DNA from: an uncultured Alphaproteobacteria bacterium
Lineage (GTDB): Bacteria; Pseudomonadota; Alphaproteobacteria; Bin95
DNA length: 46,623 nucleotides
Direction of reading: 5' to 3'
NCBI GenBank assembly: GCA_937891825.1
Contig: CALAHN010000111.1
Location: forward strand, 1-46,623
Made by a program: the position numbers and the translations under genes. This document shows, piece after piece, positions 25,632 through 34,322 of this stretch. The notes under the pieces are model-generated. The model was given only the letters and a program-made list of their open reading frames with translations, did not search any database and was not told the origin of the DNA. Positions within the stretch are counted from its first letter, which is position 1; each line of letters begins with the position of its first letter.

Positions 25632-27953
25632 ATGCCAGAGCCGATGCCCGATCCCCGTGACAATCTCATCGATAGCCTGTTGGTCGGCGAAGCCGGTTCC
25701 ACCGTCCAGCCCGCGGGCGACCCGACGCTCTATGGGCATGTCACGCTGATCGGGCCGAAGACGGCCGTCGAAGCCCGGAGCTATCAGACCTACCGCCTGA
25801 TCTACACCGTCGGCCGCTATGGCCTTGACGATACCGGCGCCATTCGGGTGGCGTTCCGCTCCATGTCGGACTTCGGGCGCCTCCAGATGACCGACCCGAC
25901 CGGCCCCGGCTACACCACCGCCAAGGCCAGCAACGGCTGCCGACTGGCGCTCAGCTACGATGCCCGCGCCCACAACCGCCCGCGCTTCAAGGCGCTCACC
26001 ATCGCCGTCGGCGGCGGCTACATGCGGGAGGGCGACACCATCGAGATCGTCTTCGGCGACACAGCCAAGGGCTCGCCGGGCATGGCGATGCCGACGTTCA
26101 TCGACCCGGCCTTCGAATTCAAGGTGTTCGCCGACGTGGTCGCGACCGGCCATTTCACGCCCGTGCCCGGAACGCCCGCCATCGAAGTCCGTCCCGGCCC
26201 GCCGACCCATTGGCGCGCCGTGCTCTCCAGCCTTCGCCGGCCGGGGGAGACGTTCATCTTCGGCATCAAGGCCGAGGACAAGTGGGGCAACCCGACCGAG
26301 AGCGCCGAGGCCGCCATCCGCTTCGAGACCACCTTGCCGGTCGACGGCCTGCCCGCGACCTTCGACTACGCCAAAGGCCAGCGCTCCCACACATTCGAGG
26401 GCCTTTCGGTCGCCGAGGAAGGCGTGCTTCGGATCAAGGCGCTCGACCGGGAGACCGGGGCGCTGCTGGCGGAATCCCATCCCATGGTCGTGCGCCAGGG
26501 CGCGGTCAGCGGCTATTGGGGCGACATGCACGGCCAGAGCGGCGAATCGATCGGCGTCACGACCGCGCGGCATTATTTCGATTTCGCCCGCAACAAATCC
26601 TTTCTCGACGCCACGAGCCATCAGGCGAACGATTTCCAGATCAACAACGCCTTCTGGGCCTATTTGCAGGAGCTCGCGGCCGAATTCCATGAGCCGGGCC
26701 GCTTCTGCGTGCTGCCGGGCTATGAATGGTCCGGCAATACCGGCGTCGGCGGCGACCGGAACGTCTACTTCCGGACGGAAGGCCGGCCGATCCGGCGATC
26801 CAGCCATGCGCTGCTGACCGACCGGTCCGATATCGACACCGACGCGCCCGACGCCAACAAGCTGTTCGAGGCCCTGAAGGACGAGGATGTCTGCATCTAT
26901 GCCCATGTCGGCGGGCGCTACGCGGATATCGCCTATGCCCATGACCCGAAGCTCGAGACCGCGATGGAGGTGCATTCGGCCTGGGGCACGTTCGAATGGC
27001 TGTTGACCGACGGCTTCAAGCTTGGCCACCGCTCCGGCCTTGTCGCCAACAGCGACGGCCACAAGGGCCGGCCGGGCGCGAGCTACCCAGGCGCCGCGAC
27101 GTTCGGCGCCTATGGCGGCCTGACCTGCTTCCTGACCGATGAACTGACGCGCGACGGCATCTTCGATTGCCTGCGCAAACGCCATCACTACGGCACGACG
27201 GGGACGCGCCTGCATCTTGACGTCACCGCCGCCTTCGAGGGCGGCGCCATGCTGTATGACCGCGACCCGAACGCCTTCGATGACGCCAAGGCAGCGCCGG
27301 CCGAGCGCATCATGATGGGCGATATCGCCGCCGTTACGGCCGACGTCGCCTCGATCCGGATCGAGGCGATCACCCAGGCGCCGATCGAGCGGATCGAGGT
27401 GCGGAACGGGCTGGATGTCGTCCACACGCTCCGCGGCTTTTCCGAAGATGATCTTGGCGCCCGCCTTCGCGTGATCTGGAGCGGGGCGGAGTACCGGGGG
27501 CGCGGACGCCAATCGGAATGGCGCGGGCGCGCGCGGTTCGGCGGCTCCGTCATCAAGCGCATGGCCAAGGTCAACGCCTGGAACCTGGAGCGGCGGCTGG
27601 AAGTCCATAGCGCCGACGCCGTCACCTTCGACGCGATGACGACCGGCAATTTCGGCGGCTTCGATGTCTGGCTCGACGAGGACCCGGACGGGCAGGTTGA
27701 AATCCAGACGAACCACGGCGCCCTGACCGTCCGCTCCGGCGATATCGGCATGGACGACGTGGCGCTTGACGCCGGCGGCCTGGAGCGGAAGCTGCGCATC
27801 TTCCGCCTGCCCGAAGTCAACGCGTGTCGCGCCTTCACGGCGGAAGTGCAGGTTCCCCTGAAGCCCGAGGGCGACAACCAGCTCTGGGTGTGCGTCTTCA
27901 CCGAAGACGGCTTCCAGGCCTGGTCCAGCCCCATGTTCGCCTTCAAGGCATAG
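25632..27953 (+). CDS. Large DUF3604 (PHP-like) domain protein
   Basis: 773 aa. Residues 1-285 form beta-rich domains (about 30-165 and 175-285). From about 290 the DUF3604 core begins with GYWGDMHGQSGES (293-305), followed by conserved metal-ligand-like motifs SHQANDFQ, LPGYEW (about 366-371), YAHVGG and NSDGHKGRPG (about 476-485). This resembles a PHP-type phosphoesterase/amidohydrolase fold, with Asp/His ligands. No signal peptide is visible, so it is probably cytoplasmic. The biochemical role of DUF3604 is not established. Monocistronic, followed by a terminator at 28058-28103. Confidence 0.82.
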   Translation: MPEPMPDPRDNLIDSLLVGEAGSTVQPAGDPTLYGHVTLIGPKTAVEARSYQTYRLIYTVGRYGLDDTGAIRVAFRSMSDFGRLQMTDPTGPGYTTAKASNGCRLALSYDARAHNRPRFKALTIAVGGGYMREGDTIEIVFGDTAKGSPGMAMPTFIDPAFEFKVFADVVATGHFTPVPGTPAIEVRPGPPTHWRAVLSSLRRPGETFIFGIKAEDKWGNPTESAEAAIRFETTLPVDGLPATFDYAKGQRSHTFEGLSVAEEGVLRIKALDRETGALLAESHPMVVRQGAVSGYWGDMHGQSGESIGVTTARHYFDFARNKSFLDATSHQANDFQINNAFWAYLQELAAEFHEPGRFCVLPGYEWSGNTGVGGDRNVYFRTEGRPIRRSSHALLTDRSDIDTDAPDANKLFEALKDEDVCIYAHVGGRYADIAYAHDPKLETAMEVHSAWGTFEWLLTDGFKLGHRSGLVANSDGHKGRPGASYPGAATFGAYGGLTCFLTDELTRDGIFDCLRKRHHYGTTGTRLHLDVTAAFEGGAMLYDRDPNAFDDAKAAPAERIMMGDIAAVTADVASIRIEAITQAPIERIEVRNGLDVVHTLRGFSEDDLGARLRVIWSGAEYRGRGRQSEWRGRARFGGSVIKRMAKVNAWNLERRLEVHSADAVTFDAMTTGNFGGFDVWLDEDPDGQVEIQTNHGALTVRSGDIGMDDVALDAGGLERKLRIFRLPEVNACRAFTAEVQVPLKPEGDNQLWVCVFTEDGFQAWSSPMFAFKA

Positions 27954-28057
27954 GGCCAGGCGAGGCCTTCGCAATAGTTTTGCGCCGGGCGCTTAAGTTT
28001 TGCGAAGCAAGCTGCTACAATCCAGATCCAAGCATGATCAGCGCATCCTAGACGATA

Positions 28058-28103
28058 ATGCCCGCCAGGCGCCCCTGGCCGTGGCGCGGGCATTTCTGTT
28101 TTG
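28058..28103 (+). terminator. Rho-independent terminator after the DUF3604 gene
   Basis: ATGCCCGC (28058-28065) pairs with GCGGGCAT (28086-28093), with further pairing inside the loop (CAGG/CCTG), then a T-rich tail TTTCTGTTTTG. Located about 105 bp after the stop codon and 42 bp before the next start. Confidence 0.75.
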
Positions 28104-28144
28104 TGCGCTCTGATCGATTTTTCGCTGTGCAAGGATTATCTGTC

Positions 28145-29161
28145 GTGAAAATCATCAAGGAAGCCGAAGAGATCAGCCAGATCGCCTTCGGTTTCATGGC
28201 CTCCAAGGCTTTGTTTGCCGCTTTACATGTCGGCATCTTCACAAAGCTCTCGGACGGGCCGAAGACAGCCGCCGAACTGGCGAAAGAAGCGGGCGCGCTG
28301 GAGAACCGGATCCAGACGCTGCTGACCGCCCTGACCGCGCTTGGCCTCGTGACCAGCGAAGGCGAACTCTACGCGAACTCGCCCGGCGCCGAGGCCTTTC
28401 TGGTGGAGGGCGCAAAATATGATTTCGGCGACTATCTGCGCCTGCAGATCGACCGGCAGATGTTCCCGATCATGACCGGCCTGGAAGCCGTCGTGACGGG
28501 GGAAGCAAGCGAACGGCCGATCATCGAATCCTACGCCGAATGGTTTTCCGACGCCGAGGAAGCCCGCCTCTACAGCGAAAGCCAGCATGCCGGCTCGCTT
28601 GGGCCGGGCCGCTCGGTCGCGCGCCTGATCGACTTCAACGGCGCCAAGACCATGATGGACGTCGGCGGCGGCACCGGGGCCTTCGCCATCCGGCTCTGCG
28701 AGGCCAATCCGGGCCTCACGGCGACCGTGCTCGATTTCCCCAATGTCGCCGCGCTCGGCCGGGACTATGTGGCCAAGGCCGATATGTCCGACCGCATCGC
28801 CTTCCTTGACGGCAATGCCCTGGAGGACGATTGGCCCGGCGGCCAGGACATTGTGCTGATGTCCTACCTCTTCAACGGCGTGCCCGGCACTGCCATCCCC
28901 GACCTGACCCGCCGCGCGTTCGCAAGCTTGAACCCCGGCGGCCATTTCCTGGTGCATGACTTCATCGTCGACGACGACCGCTCCGGCCCGACGCTTGCAG
29001 CGCTCTGGCAATTGCAGCACCTGGCGTTCACGCCCGCCGCCAAGTCGCTGACGCCGACCTGGCTCGCGGGCCTGATGGAAGGCGTCGGCTTCACTGACGT
29101 CTCGACCCAGCCGCTCATTCCTGGCATGACGAAGCTGATGCATGCCCGGAAAGCGGCTTGA
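28145..29161 (+). CDS. SAM-dependent O-methyltransferase (AdoMet_MTase_2 type)
   Basis: 338 aa. N-terminal winged-helix dimerisation domain (about 15-90: FMASKALFAALHVGIFTKL, GPKTAAELAKEAGALENRIQTLLTALTALGLV). The C-terminal SAM domain has the glycine motif MMDVGGGTGAF (about 170-180) and acidic loop TVLDFPNV. The layout is that of acetylserotonin/hydroxyindole O-methyltransferases and polyketide O-methyltransferases; the substrate is unknown. The start is taken as GTG at 28145 with AAGGA about 9 nt upstream; an ATG-initiated frame to 28058 would run through the terminator. It is convergent with the amidohydrolase gene (13 bp between stops). Confidence 0.88.
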   Translation: MKIIKEAEEISQIAFGFMASKALFAALHVGIFTKLSDGPKTAAELAKEAGALENRIQTLLTALTALGLVTSEGELYANSPGAEAFLVEGAKYDFGDYLRLQIDRQMFPIMTGLEAVVTGEASERPIIESYAEWFSDAEEARLYSESQHAGSLGPGRSVARLIDFNGAKTMMDVGGGTGAFAIRLCEANPGLTATVLDFPNVAALGRDYVAKADMSDRIAFLDGNALEDDWPGGQDIVLMSYLFNGVPGTAIPDLTRRAFASLNPGGHFLVHDFIVDDDRSGPTLAALWQLQHLAFTPAAKSLTPTWLAGLMEGVGFTDVSTQPLIPGMTKLMHARKAA

Positions 29162-29174
29162 GCCATGCAAGGCT

Positions 29175-30197
29175 TCAGGTCAGCCGATAGACCCGCGCCG
29201 CCGTATCGTGGAAGAGCGCGGCCTTCTCCGCCGCCGAATAGCCGGCGGTCAGGCGCTTGAAGGAATTCCAGAGGGTATTGTAGCTGCCCGCCAGCTTGTC
29301 GACCGGGAAATTGCTTTCGAACATGCAACGCTCGACGCCGAAGAGCTGGATCGTCGTCTCGTAATAGCGCCGGGTCCGCTCCATCAGTTCCTGGCTCGTC
29401 GGCGGTTTGGGACGATCCTGCCAGCCGAAGCCGTTCACCTCCATCACAAGGCCGCCAAGCTTCGCCATGACATTCGGCCGCCGGGCAAGATCGGCGACCG
29501 CCGTCCGCCAGGCCGCAAAGACCTCATCCTCCTTGCCGGCATAGGGGCCGACGCCGATGGGACCGCCGAAATGATCGAGGATGAACGTGACGTCGGGGAA
29601 CGCCGTCGCGAGGTCGGTCAGGCCGGGGATCTGCGGGTGATAGCACCAGGCCTCGAACGATAATTGCCGGGGCGCCAGATGCTTGAAGCCGGCGCGGAAC
29701 GTGGCGTCGCCATACATCCCCGGCGGCGGCTTGGTGCGGCCGGCGGGGACGACCGGGCTCGGGTCGTGGGTCGCGCCGCACCGGATGCCGCGGAAGCGCC
29801 CAAGGCCGGCTTCCATTTGCGCGTCAAGGGTTTCAGCCGCGAGCTTCTCGCCCATCAGCAAGGGCGCCGTGCCGACGATGCCGGCCGCGATCCGCGTCGG
29901 TCCGTAGCGGCCGGACGCGCTCATGGCGGCGATGCCGTTCACGAATTCCGTCTCGCCGACGCATTTCAGATGCTCCGGCCCGTCGGCCTTGAACATCGCC
30001 CCGCATTCGACGAACACGGTCGCGACGATATTGTGGCCGCTGGAAACATCGGCCGCGATTTCGTGCATCAGATAGCGCGGCGAGACATAGCCGCCGAGAT
30101 GCCCGTCCCAGAGATGATGGTGCGGGTCGACGATCGGCAGATCGGGCTCCAGCGTCGGCTCCGCGTAGAGCTTCAGCCATTCGGCGTTATCGGCCAT
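29175..30197 (-). CDS. Amidohydrolase family 2 TIM-barrel hydrolase
   Basis: 340 aa. The metal-binding motif PIVDPHHHLWDG (21-32), a central His in FILDHFGGP, and the C-terminal acidic motif in FESNFPVDK fit the amidohydrolase_2 group (decarboxylases and lactonases such as 2-pyrone-4,6-dicarboxylate lactonase). The exact reaction is unknown. AAAGGA 8 nt before the ATG at 30197 supports the start; a longer in-frame version overlaps the upstream gene. It lies 26 bp downstream of the ThDP enzyme in the same operon, suggesting that one enzyme makes the substrate of the other. Confidence 0.87.
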   Translation of the reverse strand: MADNAEWLKLYAEPTLEPDLPIVDPHHHLWDGHLGGYVSPRYLMHEIAADVSSGHNIVATVFVECGAMFKADGPEHLKCVGETEFVNGIAAMSASGRYGPTRIAAGIVGTAPLLMGEKLAAETLDAQMEAGLGRFRGIRCGATHDPSPVVPAGRTKPPPGMYGDATFRAGFKHLAPRQLSFEAWCYHPQIPGLTDLATAFPDVTFILDHFGGPIGVGPYAGKEDEVFAAWRTAVADLARRPNVMAKLGGLVMEVNGFGWQDRPKPPTSQELMERTRRYYETTIQLFGVERCMFESNFPVDKLAGSYNTLWNSFKRLTAGYSAAEKAALFHDTAARVYRLT

Positions 30198-30223
30198 GGC
30201 AAGGGTCCTTTCTTGGCCGGCGA

Positions 30224-31909
30224 TCAGGGCAGGGTCGCGCTCGGTTCGTAGCGCCGCCATGCGCTCATCTGTTGGGCCGAAGTCTTGCAGTGGACGACGA
30301 CAGGCTTCGTCTTGACCGCGAAGGCCCGGGCGATCCCGTCGGCGACGTCCGCTTCGTCCGCGATCGTGATGCCGACCGCGCCGAAGCTTTCCGCCCAGGC
30401 CGCGAAATCGGGGTTGGTCAGGCGCGTGCCGTCCATGAACGGCCGGTCGGGATAGCGCACATAGGAATGCATGCCGATCGTGCCGTACATCGCGTTATCG
30501 GAAATGATGACGATCGGAGCGACGCCATATTGCATGGCGGTCGCGATTTCGTTGCCCATCATCAGCGCGCCGCCGTCGCCCATGAAGGCGACGACCTGGG
30601 TTCCCGGCCGCCGCATCGCGGCCGCGACCGCCATCGGCATGCCGGAGCCCATGGCGCCGACGACCGACGACAGAAACACCTGGCCCTGGCGGAAGCCGAT
30701 ATAGCGGTGCAGGAAGCTGCCAAAATTGCCGGCGTCGGACGTCACCGTGGCGTCGTCCTCCAGATGCTTGTCGATCTCGCAGACGATGGCGGCGAAGTTC
30801 ACGCCATCGGTCGTCGGGCGCCACTCCTTCGCCAGCAGTTTCGTATGGATGGCATTCAAGCCCGCGACCCAGTCCGCCCGGCGCTTCGCATTCTCCGGCG
30901 CGCCGCGCTTCAGCAGCGCCTTGATCAGCTCATGGGGGCTGCAGGGAATGCCAAGGTCGGGGCGGAAGACCCGGCCGATCTCGTTCGGGTCGGGCCAGAT
31001 ATGCGCCAGCGGCAATTGCGGCTGCGGCGCGGTCGGGAAGCTGTAGGACTGGCTGACCGTATCGGTCATGCGTTCGCCGAGCGCGATCATCAGATCGGCG
31101 CGCTTCATCTCGTCGATCAGCGCGGGCGGTACGCGGATGCCCATGTAGCCGCCATAATTCGGGTGTCGGGCGTCGAAAAGCTGCGGCCGGCGATGGGTCG
31201 GGCTGATCGGCAAGGTCCAGGTTTCAGCGAATGTATTCAGGTCCTTGAAGACGGCGGGATCGGCGACGGCGTCCGCCATGAGGGCGCCGCCGACCAGCAC
31301 CAGCGGCCGCTCCGCCCGGTCGATCATGTCGATGAGCTGCTCGAGATCGGCCGCGCGCGGGCCGGCGGCGACCGCCGGGCGGGGGCGATCGACCGGCGCG
31401 TCGGTCTGGTCGTCGAAAATATCCTCCGGCAGGATCACTGCGACCGGGCCGGGCGTGCCGCTTTCGGCCAGATGGAAGGCCCGGGCGATGGCTTCGGACG
31501 CCATATCCGGCTCGTTCACCTCGATCACCTGCTTCGTGATGTCGCCGAGCAGCACGGAATAGTTCTGCTCCTGGAGCGCCATCCGGCCGAAGTCCTTGCG
31601 CTCGACCTGACCGATCAGCATGACCAGGGGCGTCGCGTCGTGATAGGCGGTGTGGAGCGCCACGATGCCATTCGACAGCCCCGGCCCGCGCGACACCATG
31701 GCGACGCCGGCCCGGTTCCGCAGTCGCCCGTCCGCCGCGGCCATGAAGCCAGCGCCGGCCTCGTGCCGGCATACGATGACGCGGATGGAATTGCGCTCGA
31801 CCATGGCGCTGGTCAGGCCGATATAGCTCTCCCCCGGAACGCAGTAGACCTGATCGACATCATGAGCTTCCAGGCTCTCGACAAGAAGACGGGCGACGGA
31901 TTGGGACAT
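30224..31909 (-). CDS. Thiamine-diphosphate enzyme, acetolactate-synthase-like (second paralogue)
   Basis: 561 aa with the same three-domain order as the ThDP enzyme at 9182. Catalytic Glu27 lies in YCVPGESYIGLTSAM; the PP-domain motif GDGGALMMGN...SDNAMYG lies near residue 450. The two proteins share GESY, SRGPGLSNGIVALHTA/GVIGLHTAHQD-type and DNxMYGTI segments, so they are paralogues or members of the same subfamily. Here the partner is an amidohydrolase, not a CoA-transferase. Substrate unknown (2-oxo acid or aldehyde). GAGGAG at 31921-31926 precedes the ATG at 31909. Confidence 0.9.
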   Translation of the reverse strand: MSQSVARLLVESLEAHDVDQVYCVPGESYIGLTSAMVERNSIRVIVCRHEAGAGFMAAADGRLRNRAGVAMVSRGPGLSNGIVALHTAYHDATPLVMLIGQVERKDFGRMALQEQNYSVLLGDITKQVIEVNEPDMASEAIARAFHLAESGTPGPVAVILPEDIFDDQTDAPVDRPRPAVAAGPRAADLEQLIDMIDRAERPLVLVGGALMADAVADPAVFKDLNTFAETWTLPISPTHRRPQLFDARHPNYGGYMGIRVPPALIDEMKRADLMIALGERMTDTVSQSYSFPTAPQPQLPLAHIWPDPNEIGRVFRPDLGIPCSPHELIKALLKRGAPENAKRRADWVAGLNAIHTKLLAKEWRPTTDGVNFAAIVCEIDKHLEDDATVTSDAGNFGSFLHRYIGFRQGQVFLSSVVGAMGSGMPMAVAAAMRRPGTQVVAFMGDGGALMMGNEIATAMQYGVAPIVIISDNAMYGTIGMHSYVRYPDRPFMDGTRLTNPDFAAWAESFGAVGITIADEADVADGIARAFAVKTKPVVVHCKTSAQQMSAWRRYEPSATLP

Positions 31910-32223
31910 GCTGGCGGGAACTCCTCAGGCGTGATCGCGGTTGCGGACGCCGGAAAGCCAAGCGTCGGCGACCATTCTATTCAGCGCAGCCATTCGCGCC
32001 ACTCCCCCAAGCGCGCCGCGTTTCCGGGCGCGAGCCGTCCGCTTGGCAAGCCGCCTTCTGCCCATTGGCAATTCCGCCGGGACTGCCTTGCTCGGGATCG
32101 GCCCGGCTTTTGGCGCAAACGCCAAAAGGTGGATAAATTGATCGCCATTCATCACATAGAGCGTAGACCGCACATCCGCTTGGACGCGTCATGCTCTATT
32201 GTTGGCGGAAAGGAGATTCGGCC
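31910..32223. other. Divergent intergenic region carrying repeat copy A
   Basis: About 314 bp between the leftward ThDP gene and the rightward mini-ORF/Nudix pair. It must hold both promoters. The right part (32107-32198) is a copy of the palindromic repeat described below; the left part (31930-32100) shows no convincing gene. Short ORFs there lack ribosome-binding sites. Confidence 0.6.
32107..32198 (+). repeat. Dispersed palindromic repeat, copy A
   Basis: Hairpin CTTTTGGCG / CGCCAAAAG with loop CAAA (32107-32128), then GGATAAATTGATCGC, then a second module ATAGAGC ... CCGCTTGGACGCG (32176-32188) ... GCTCTA, whose AGAGC/GCTCT ends pair. The order matches copy B read on the opposite strand and, more loosely, copy C. 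Confidence 0.75.
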
Positions 32224-32310
32224 ATGGCGTTAGACAGTGTCGCCGCAGCGCTCAGGACGGCAGCCGCCGGGCCGGGGGCGGCCGCACGCCTGCGGAGCGC
32301 CGAATCATGA
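32224..32310 (+). CDS. 28-aa mini-ORF coupled to the Nudix gene
   Basis: Codes for 28 aa starting MALDSVAAALRTAA and ending RLRSAES, an Ala/Arg-rich short helix with no known domain. A strong ribosome-binding site AAAGGAG (32209-32215) lies 8 nt before the ATG. The stop TGA overlaps the Nudix start codon as ATGA (32307-32310), so ribosomes finishing it can restart on the Nudix gene. It is either a translational-coupling leader or a small protein; the peptide looks too simple to assign a role. The Nudix ATG itself has no good ribosome-binding site, which supports the leader role. Confidence 0.55.
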   Translation: MALDSVAAALRTAAAGPGAAARLRSAES

Positions 32311-32771
32311 ACCTGTTTGGGCTTTTCAGGCGCAGCCGCGTCCTGCGCCAGACCGGCGCCCTCCCCTATATCCTTACCAAGGATGGGCTGGAGGTGATGC
32401 TCGTGACCTCCCGCCGGCGCAAGCGCTGGATCATTCCCAAGGGCTGGCCGGTCAACGGCCTGTCGCTCGCCGAAGCAGCGGCCAAGGAAGCCGAGGAGGA
32501 AGCTGGCGTCCTCGGCGCGCTCGGCGACGATGCGGTTGGCGCCTACGCTTATGAAAAATTGACCGATCGGGGCTATCCGGCGCCGTGCGAGGTGCTGGTC
32601 TTCCCCTTGAACGCGACATTCCAATTGCTCGACTGGAAGGAACGCGGCCAGCGGTCGATCCGCTGGCTGCCGATTGCGGAAGCCGCCGACATCGCAGCCG
32701 ACCGTCCGCTCGCCCGCTTGCTGACCGAACTTGCCGCGGCGCCGGCTCGCCTCGGTCCGCCGCGCTTCTAG
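32307..32771 (+). CDS. Nudix hydrolase (DIPP-like)
   Basis: 154 aa. Nudix enzymes hydrolyse nucleoside diphosphate-X compounds such as diadenosine polyphosphates or diphosphoinositol polyphosphates. The box reads G-x5-L-x7-KEAEEEAGV (PKGWPVNGLSL... about 46-70): the REUXEE helix is KEAEEE with both metal Glu present, but the first Glu of the consensus is Leu and Arg is Lys. The lead-in RRKRWIIPKGWP is typical of alphaproteobacterial DIPP-like members. Translation is likely coupled to the mini-ORF upstream. The PiT transporter follows 72 bp later. Confidence 0.9.
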   Translation: MNLFGLFRRSRVLRQTGALPYILTKDGLEVMLVTSRRRKRWIIPKGWPVNGLSLAEAAAKEAEEEAGVLGALGDDAVGAYAYEKLTDRGYPAPCEVLVFPLNATFQLLDWKERGQRSIRWLPIAEAADIAADRPLARLLTELAAAPARLGPPRF

Positions 32772-32843
32772 ATCAATGACACCCTGGCTGGCGCGCGCCT
32801 CTGGGCGCGCCCGGCTCCTGCTTCCAATCCGAGAGATGCGTTC

Positions 32844-34322
32844 ATGACCCTGATGAAGTCCTCGCTCGACAAGGACCTCGAGAAGATCGTTCACGTCGAG
32901 GCGGCGACGCGGCATGTCGCCCATGGCCTGGTCGCGCACGGCCTGGCGCTGCTGTTCCTCGGGGCCTCGGCGGTCCTGGCGGCGCTCTATGTGGGCGTCG
33001 CGGAAAGCGCGGCGCTGGTGATCTTCGCGGCGGTGCTCGGCGGCTACATGGCCTTGAACATCGGCGCCAACGATGTCGCGAACAATGTCGGCCCCGCGGT
33101 CGGCAGCCGGGCGATGAGCTTGATGACGGCGATCGCCATCGCCGCCATCTTCGAAAGCGCGGGCGCCCTGATCGCCGGCGGCGACGTGGTCTCGACGATC
33201 TCCAAGGGCATTATCGACCCGGCGCAGGTTCAGGACAGCCAGACCTTCATCTGGGCGATGATGGCGGCGCTGATCGCATCAGCCGTCTGGGTCAATCTGG
33301 CGACGGTGCTGGGCGCGCCGGTCTCCACGACCCATGCGGTCGTCGGCGGTGTTCTGGGCGCCGGCGTCGCGGCTGTCGGCTTCAGCCTAGTGAACTGGGA
33401 GATGATGGGCGCGATCGCCGCAAGCTGGGTGATCTCCCCCTTGATGGGCGGCGTCATCGCGGCGGGATTTCTGGCGTTCATCAAGATCAACCTGATCTAC
33501 CGGGAGGACAAGATCGCCGCCGCCCGGCGCTGGATCCCACTGTTGATCGCCGTCATGGCGGGCGCGTTCGCCGCCTACCTGACGCTGAAGGGCCTGCGGC
33601 AACTCTGGCAGGCGCCGCCGCTTGCCGTCGCCGGGATCGGCGTCGCGGCCTTCGTGTTGGCGTGGGGCATCTCCGCGCCGCTGATCCGGCGGCAGTCGAT
33701 CGGCATGGAGAACCGGAACCGCTCGCTCCGACAGTTGTTCCGAATTCCGTTGATCTGCTCGGCGGCGCTCCTGTCCTTCGCCCACGGCGCCAATGACGTC
33801 GCGAACGCCATCGGCCCGCTCGCGGCGATTCTCGACAGCGCCGCCCATGGCGGCATCGCCGCCGAGGCAGTCGTGCCCGGCTGGGTCATGGTGATCGGCG
33901 CGCTCGGCATCAGTCTCGGCTTGTTTCTTTACGGGCCGAAACTGATCCGGATGGTCGGCGACCAGATTACGAAGATGAATCCGATGCGCGCCTATTGCGT
34001 CGCGCTTTCCGCCGCCGTCACGGTCATCATCGCCTCCTGGCTCGGATTGCCGGTGAGTTCGACCCATATCGCGGTCGGCGCGGTCTTTGGCGTCGGGTTC
34101 TTCCGGGAATATTTTACCCGGCACAGCAAGCGGCGCCGGCAGATGGTCGGCGGTCAAGCGACCGACGCGCCGGGCGATAGGATTGCGCCGGAAGAATTGC
34201 GCCGCCGCAAGCTGGTGCGGCGCTCGCATTTCCTGACCATCGTCGTCGCCTGGGTCGTGACCGTGCCTGCCGCCGCCATCCTCGCCGCGATCGTCTTCTA
34301 CGGACTGACGCTATTTCGTTAG
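32844..34322 (+). CDS. pit: PiT-family inorganic phosphate transporter
   Basis: 492 aa, about ten to twelve TM helices. PiT proteins import phosphate as metal-phosphate with protons or sodium. The family's two inverted signature repeats are visible: NIGANDVANNVGPAVGS (about 72-88) and SFAHGANDVANAIGPLA (about 312-328), with further matched PVSTTHAVVGG / PVSSTHIAVGA segments. A long hydrophilic central loop lies at about 225-250 and a charged cytoplasmic loop at about 425-455. No phoU-like gene precedes it. Its last 12 bp overlap the end of the convergent hemP gene. The start is the ATG at 32844. Confidence 0.92.
   Translation: MTLMKSSLDKDLEKIVHVEAATRHVAHGLVAHGLALLFLGASAVLAALYVGVAESAALVIFAAVLGGYMALNIGANDVANNVGPAVGSRAMSLMTAIAIAAIFESAGALIAGGDVVSTISKGIIDPAQVQDSQTFIWAMMAALIASAVWVNLATVLGAPVSTTHAVVGGVLGAGVAAVGFSLVNWEMMGAIAASWVISPLMGGVIAAGFLAFIKINLIYREDKIAAARRWIPLLIAVMAGAFAAYLTLKGLRQLWQAPPLAVAGIGVAAFVLAWGISAPLIRRQSIGMENRNRSLRQLFRIPLICSAALLSFAHGANDVANAIGPLAAILDSAAHGGIAAEAVVPGWVMVIGALGISLGLFLYGPKLIRMVGDQITKMNPMRAYCVALSAAVTVIIASWLGLPVSSTHIAVGAVFGVGFFREYFTRHSKRRRQMVGGQATDAPGDRIAPEELRRRKLVRRSHFLTIVVAWVVTVPAAAILAAIVFYGLTLFR

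Noticed and set aside
25599-27974. A 791-codon ORF antisense to the DUF3604 gene
   Set aside because: Long antisense frames are expected in high-GC DNA; it has no family motifs, no ribosome-binding site, and the plus strand carries a clear protein.
31925-32173. An 82-aa minus-strand ORF upstream of the second ThDP gene
   Set aside because: It starts inside repeat copy A, lacks a ribosome-binding site and its stop merely overlaps the ribosome-binding site of the ThDP gene.
30272-32233. A 653-codon ORF antisense to the second ThDP gene
   Set aside because: Same GC-driven mirror effect; no ribosome-binding site and low-complexity Arg/Asp/His composition.
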